From NCBI GenBank assembly GCA_036399835.1, contig DASWMI010000191.1, positions 1-7,368 on the forward strand: a stretch of 7,368 nucleotides of DNA. The letters are read 5' to 3'. Position 1 is the first letter of the stretch, and every line of letters starts with the position of its first letter. A model generated the notes under the pieces. The model was not told the DNA's origin. It did no database searches and saw only the letters and a program-made list of their open reading frames with translations. The DNA comes from DASYML01 sp036399835 (GTDB lineage Bacteria > Acidobacteriota > Blastocatellia > Pyrinomonadales > Pyrinomonadaceae). A program made the translations under genes and the position numbers. Of the stretch, positions 4,867 through 7,368 are shown in pieces.

Positions 4867-6114
4867 ATGAACATACTGGTCCTCAACTGCGGCAGCTCGA
4901 CGGTTAAGTTTCAATTTATCCAGACTGACCTTGACCAGATTGCCGAGAATAACGACCGCAGGCTGGCGCGCGGGATGATTGAGCGCGTCGGCGGCGAAGC
5001 GATTATCACTGAACAGATAGAAGGCGGAGAGTTGAAGAGATCAACGGCCAAGCTGCGAGATACGCGAGCCGCCGTCGAGTCGATTATTCGTTGGGCCTGT
5101 AGCGCGGATTCCGGCATCGCGGAGATTCGCAGTACGGCTGATATTCATGCTGTCGGCCACCGCGTCGTCCACGGCGGCGAGCGCTTTACGCATTCCGTCC
5201 TGATTAATGATGAAGTCCTGCGCGGGATAGAAGATTGCATAGACCTCGCGCCGCTGCACAACCCCACGAACATCAAGGGCATCATGGCCGCGCGCGAAGC
5301 CCTCGGTGTGGGCCTGCCGCAGGTCGCCGTCTTCGACACGGCCTTTCACCAGACGCTGCCGGATTTCGCCTATCTCTACGCGCTGCCATACCAGCTCTAT
5401 CGCCGCCACCGCATACGCCGTTACGGGTTTCACGGCACATCGCATCGTTACGTCGCTTATCGTTATCGCCAGCTACGCCGGATTAAGCGTGAAGAGACCA
5501 ACGTCATTACGCTTCACTTGGGCAACGGCTGTTCGGCGGCGGCCATCCGAGCAGGCGACTCCTTCGATACTTCGATGGGGCTGACGCCGCTCGAAGGACT
5601 CGTGATGGGCACGCGCTCGGGCGATTTGGACCCGGCGATTATTGATTTTATCGCGGGCAAGGAAGGGCTCTCGGCGCAAGAGGTCGAGACTCTCTTGAAC
5701 AAGCAGTCGGGGCTGATAGGCATTTCGGGTCTGACGAATGACATGCGCGAGCTGCTCGATGAAGCGCACGAGAATGATGACAGGCGCGCGCGCCTCGCCA
5801 TCGAAATCTTCTGCTATCGCGCGCGCAAGTACATAGGCGCGTACCTGGCCGCGATGGGCGGCGCGGATGCAGTCGTCTTCACGGGAGGCATAGGCGAAAA
5901 CTCCGCAGAGATTCGCGCGCGTATCTGCGACGGGTTGGAGTGGCTCGGCCTCTCGCTCGATGAGGGGCGTAATGCGTGGCACACGGGCGGGCGCGAAGGC
6001 GTCATCTCAAGTGAAGACTCGCGGCTCGCGGCCTACGTCATCCCGACGGATGAAGAGCTGCTCATCGCGCGTGATACTGTGCGCTGCGTGCGAGGGGTCG
6101 AGCAGAGATATTGA
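4867..6114 (+). CDS. ackA: Acetate kinase
   Basis: It interconverts acetate + ATP and acetyl phosphate + ADP in the cytosol, normally paired with phosphotransacetylase (Pta), which is not in this window. The 415 residues match the family's usual ~400. Conserved sites are all present: LNCGSSTVKF with N7 (usually LNCGSSSLK), HRVVHGG with R99, the catalytic aspartate D157 in VFDTAFH, GFHGTSH with H189, LGNGCS with N220, the catalytic R250 in MGTRSGDLDP, the FTGGIGENS phosphate/adenosine loop (338-346), and PTDEELLIARDT near the C-terminus with the Mg-binding glutamate (E396 or E397). The usual PTNEE reads PTDEE. The protein appears intact and active. The 30 nt before the ATG contain no G, so translation must start without a Shine-Dalgarno, possibly aided by an unstructured leader. 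An alternative in the same fold is butyrate or propionate kinase, but the MGTRSGDLDP motif and length favour acetate kinase. Confidence 0.96.
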   Translation: MNILVLNCGSSTVKFQFIQTDLDQIAENNDRRLARGMIERVGGEAIITEQIEGGELKRSTAKLRDTRAAVESIIRWACSADSGIAEIRSTADIHAVGHRVVHGGERFTHSVLINDEVLRGIEDCIDLAPLHNPTNIKGIMAAREALGVGLPQVAVFDTAFHQTLPDFAYLYALPYQLYRRHRIRRYGFHGTSHRYVAYRYRQLRRIKREETNVITLHLGNGCSAAAIRAGDSFDTSMGLTPLEGLVMGTRSGDLDPAIIDFIAGKEGLSAQEVETLLNKQSGLIGISGLTNDMRELLDEAHENDDRRARLAIEIFCYRARKYIGAYLAAMGGADAVVFTGGIGENSAEIRARICDGLEWLGLSLDEGRNAWHTGGREGVISSEDSRLAAYVIPTDEELLIARDTVRCVRGVEQRY

Positions 6115-6197
6115 AAGCTGTGGGCGGACCGGTTGGAATTCGGTTTCGCAATTCTGGTCAGGGCTGAGCGTTCATCAGTCTGGCCGCGCATGTCTGC

Positions 6198-6226
6198 TTG
6201 ATTGTTTATATCCGAGTCCGCATGAT
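6198..6226 (+). promoter_or_regulatory. Weak candidate sigma-70 promoter before the PrcB_C-domain gene
   Basis: TTGATT (6198-6203) and CATGAT (6221-6226) are 17 nt apart and each matches 4 of 6 consensus positions. They lie in the 139-nt spacer after ackA, the most AT-rich stretch of that spacer, and would place a transcription start about 20 nt before the ATG at 6254. GGAG at 6240-6243 is a plausible but distant ribosome binding site (10 nt). Such matches are frequent by chance, so this is a suggestion only. Confidence 0.25.
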
Positions 6227-6253
6227 GAGAAGTAGAATAGGAGTCTGGTCCAG

Positions 6254-7198
6254 ATGTTGACTATCAGATTGAGTTTCGCCATCGCGTGCTCTTTATTGTT
6301 GATGAATGCGACGGGCGCTGCGTCCTGTGATTCGAGGCGGGCTGTCAAGCAGACGAATCAAACGAGCGCGCCGGTCGAAGCAGAGCCGCAGCGAGCCGGG
6401 CAGGGAACTGTGAATGATAAGCTCAAAGTATTAACGCGAAGCACTTATGGAAAGGTCCAGGATGCTTTCGTGGCCGTGGCGCATGACGCGGAGACTTATA
6501 GAGAGCTGCGCGAGCTGGCGGGCGCTCTGCCTGAGCTGGATGCGGATTTCTTTCGTCAAAACCTGCTGGTCGCGGCCTTTCTGGGCCAGCGCCGGACGGG
6601 GGGCTACAATGTTTCAATCACGCGCCAGGCCAACGGCAGCCTGCGCATAGCGGAAGAGACGCCAGCCAAGGGCGCTATGTTGACGCAGGCTCTGACCGCG
6701 CCCTTCCTGATAGTCGCCGTGCCCGTTGCTCCCGAAGAATCGCTCGTGCTCGAATTGGACCGGGCCTGGCAAGCAAGGCTGCGCCCTTACAGCTTGAAGA
6801 CGGGTGAATTTAAGATGACGGGCGGCATCGCCGGACGCGCCGAAAGCTTTGGCCTCGAAGGCGGCTTCGGGTTGATGAGGATGGGACGGCTCGCCACTTT
6901 TGTTTTCGATCTCAAGAGCAGCCGCGGAGCAAAGGCGCGCGTCTTGAAGTCTGTCGCGACAGGCGTTGTGCAGACGGATGGCAGCCTCAACATCGCGCAG
7001 CTCGATGCGGGTTCGTTTGTCGAGCCGCCTAACAGACTGCTGCGCGCGAAGGGCAATTTCACAGGGCAGGAAACGAGCGTCAGGCTCATTTTTGAATCCG
7101 TGCCGTCAAACATCGCGGATGCCTTTCATGGCGAGGGCAGTCTTGAAGCTGCGGCCAAGGCCCCCGCGCCGCCGAAAACATCCGCGACCGAGATGTGA
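6254..7198 (+). CDS. Exported PrcB_C-domain protein with an additional C-terminal domain
   Basis: This 314-residue protein is probably exported. Residues 1-24 are a signal peptide (MLTIRLSFAIACSLLLMNAT, then GAAS); C25 after A-A-S could be a lipoprotein cysteine, but the position normally Leu is Ala, so signal peptidase I cleavage is equally likely. Residues 26-55 are a Gln/Pro/Thr-rich linker. Residues ~60-165 resemble the PrcB C-terminal domain, named after the PrcB subunit of the Treponema dentilisin protease complex: 'NLLVAAFLGQRRTGGYNVSI', then a strand pair and 'PAKGAMLTQALTAPFLIVAVP'. The typical G-G-Y and P-F-x-I-V-x-V-P are present. Residues ~180-295 form a second beta-rich region (FKMTGGIAGRAESFGLEGGFGL and on) that I do not recognise. 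The tail is Ala/Pro-rich. A role in protein-protein contact or envelope stability is an inference. It is followed 54 nt downstream by a strong terminator. Confidence 0.85.
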   Translation: MLTIRLSFAIACSLLLMNATGAASCDSRRAVKQTNQTSAPVEAEPQRAGQGTVNDKLKVLTRSTYGKVQDAFVAVAHDAETYRELRELAGALPELDADFFRQNLLVAAFLGQRRTGGYNVSITRQANGSLRIAEETPAKGAMLTQALTAPFLIVAVPVAPEESLVLELDRAWQARLRPYSLKTGEFKMTGGIAGRAESFGLEGGFGLMRMGRLATFVFDLKSSRGAKARVLKSVATGVVQTDGSLNIAQLDAGSFVEPPNRLLRAKGNFTGQETSVRLIFESVPSNIADAFHGEGSLEAAAKAPAPPKTSATEM

Positions 7199-7252
7199 AA
7201 GGCAACTGCCGTTTCTGAACGGACGAGCAGATTGACAAGCAGACGGATGATG

Positions 7253-7286
7253 AAAAGGGTGTAGCTTCTTGAAGCTACACCCTTTT
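7253..7286. terminator. Strong, probably bidirectional intrinsic terminator
   Basis: AAAAGGGTGTAGCTTC (7253-7268) and its exact complement (7271-7286) form a 16-bp perfect stem with a two-base centre (in practice a 4-6 nt loop). The stem begins with AAAA and ends with TTTT followed by CCTTTG, so it supplies a U-tract to transcripts from both directions. It lies between the + strand gene ending at 7198 and the probable - strand gene ending at 7321, the usual place for a shared terminator. Confidence 0.88.
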
Positions 7287-7320
7287 CCTTTGATACTCTT
7301 TTCTTCCGCTACTATTTTTC

Positions 7321-7368
7321 TTACTCTTCGGCTACGGCTGTGAGCCGCGTTTTTCTTTTGCTTTCTTG
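7321..7368 (-). CDS. Probable C-terminus of a convergent minus-strand gene (partial)
   Basis: Read on the minus strand from the window edge, one frame is open for 15 codons and ends in TAA (complement of 7321-7323). It encodes QESKRKTRLTAVAEE, a basic stretch then an acidic end, as often seen at protein C-termini. The bidirectional terminator 34 nt beyond the stop supports a gene ending here. Fifteen codons are too few to identify a family, and the same DNA read on the + strand gives a short hairpin (7335-7339 with 7343-7347) followed by TTTTT, which could instead be a second terminator. Confidence 0.45.
   Translation of the reverse strand, partial: QESKRKTRLTAVAEE

Noticed and set aside
6127..6159. 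Imperfect hairpin after ackA (GACC/GGTC and GAATT/AATTC)
   Set aside because: The stem is broken by a 5-nt bulge and has no T-tract, so I do not call it a terminator for ackA.
7335..7354. CGGCT/AGCCG hairpin followed by TTTTT
   Set aside because: It could be a second + strand terminator, but the stem is only 5 bp and the same bases are better explained as the C-terminal codons of a minus-strand gene. Noted under that feature instead.
1..7368. Defence island, prophage or transposon
   Set aside because: No nuclease, integrase, transposase, phage structural or restriction-type protein is visible, and there are no terminal inverted repeats flanking a gene block.

Overview
The window is a GC-rich bacterial chromosomal segment with six genes on the + strand and the probable 3' end of a convergent gene on the - strand at the right edge. 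The most likely source is an acidobacterium of the Blastocatellia / subdivision 4 type. That is an inference from protein style and from the unusual intergenic inverted repeats, not from a marker gene. No rRNA, tRNA, CRISPR array, transposase or integrase is visible.

Layout, left to right: (i) a perfect hairpin (1-47) ahead of a short conserved-looking small protein (69-299); (ii) a degenerate inverted word array (295-370) ahead of a 262-residue protein of unknown function (382-1170); (iii) an inverted array of GAGTC/GACTC words (1175-1283) ahead of a membrane-anchored lytic transglycosylase (1287-1907); (iv) a 12-TM major facilitator transporter starting at TTG and overlapping the transglycosylase by 4 nt (1904-3319); (v) an amidohydrolase of the chlorohydrolase / nucleoside-deaminase group (3437-4795); (vi) a further inverted array built on TTTTAGA/TCTAAAA (4782-4857) ahead of acetate kinase ackA (4867-6114); (vii) a probable exported PrcB_C-domain protein (6254-7198); (viii) a strong, probably bidirectional terminator (7253-7286); and (ix) a minus-strand C-terminus (7321-7368).

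The genes do not form an obvious single pathway. The transglycosylase and the transporter look translationally coupled. Acetate kinase is a housekeeping enzyme of acetate/acetyl-phosphate metabolism and has no pta beside it here. The amidohydrolase could belong to nucleoside salvage or to the futalosine route to menaquinone. The most interesting signal is non-coding. Four spacers are almost filled by inverted repeats, each made of a different short word. Each lies between the preceding stop codon and the next start (the left neighbour of the first is outside the window), and in each the G-containing arm comes first and the pyrimidine-rich or G-poor arm lies nearest the start codon. The two other large spacers (3320-3436 and 6115-6253) lack such structure. 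No defence or other multi-gene accessory system is evident.
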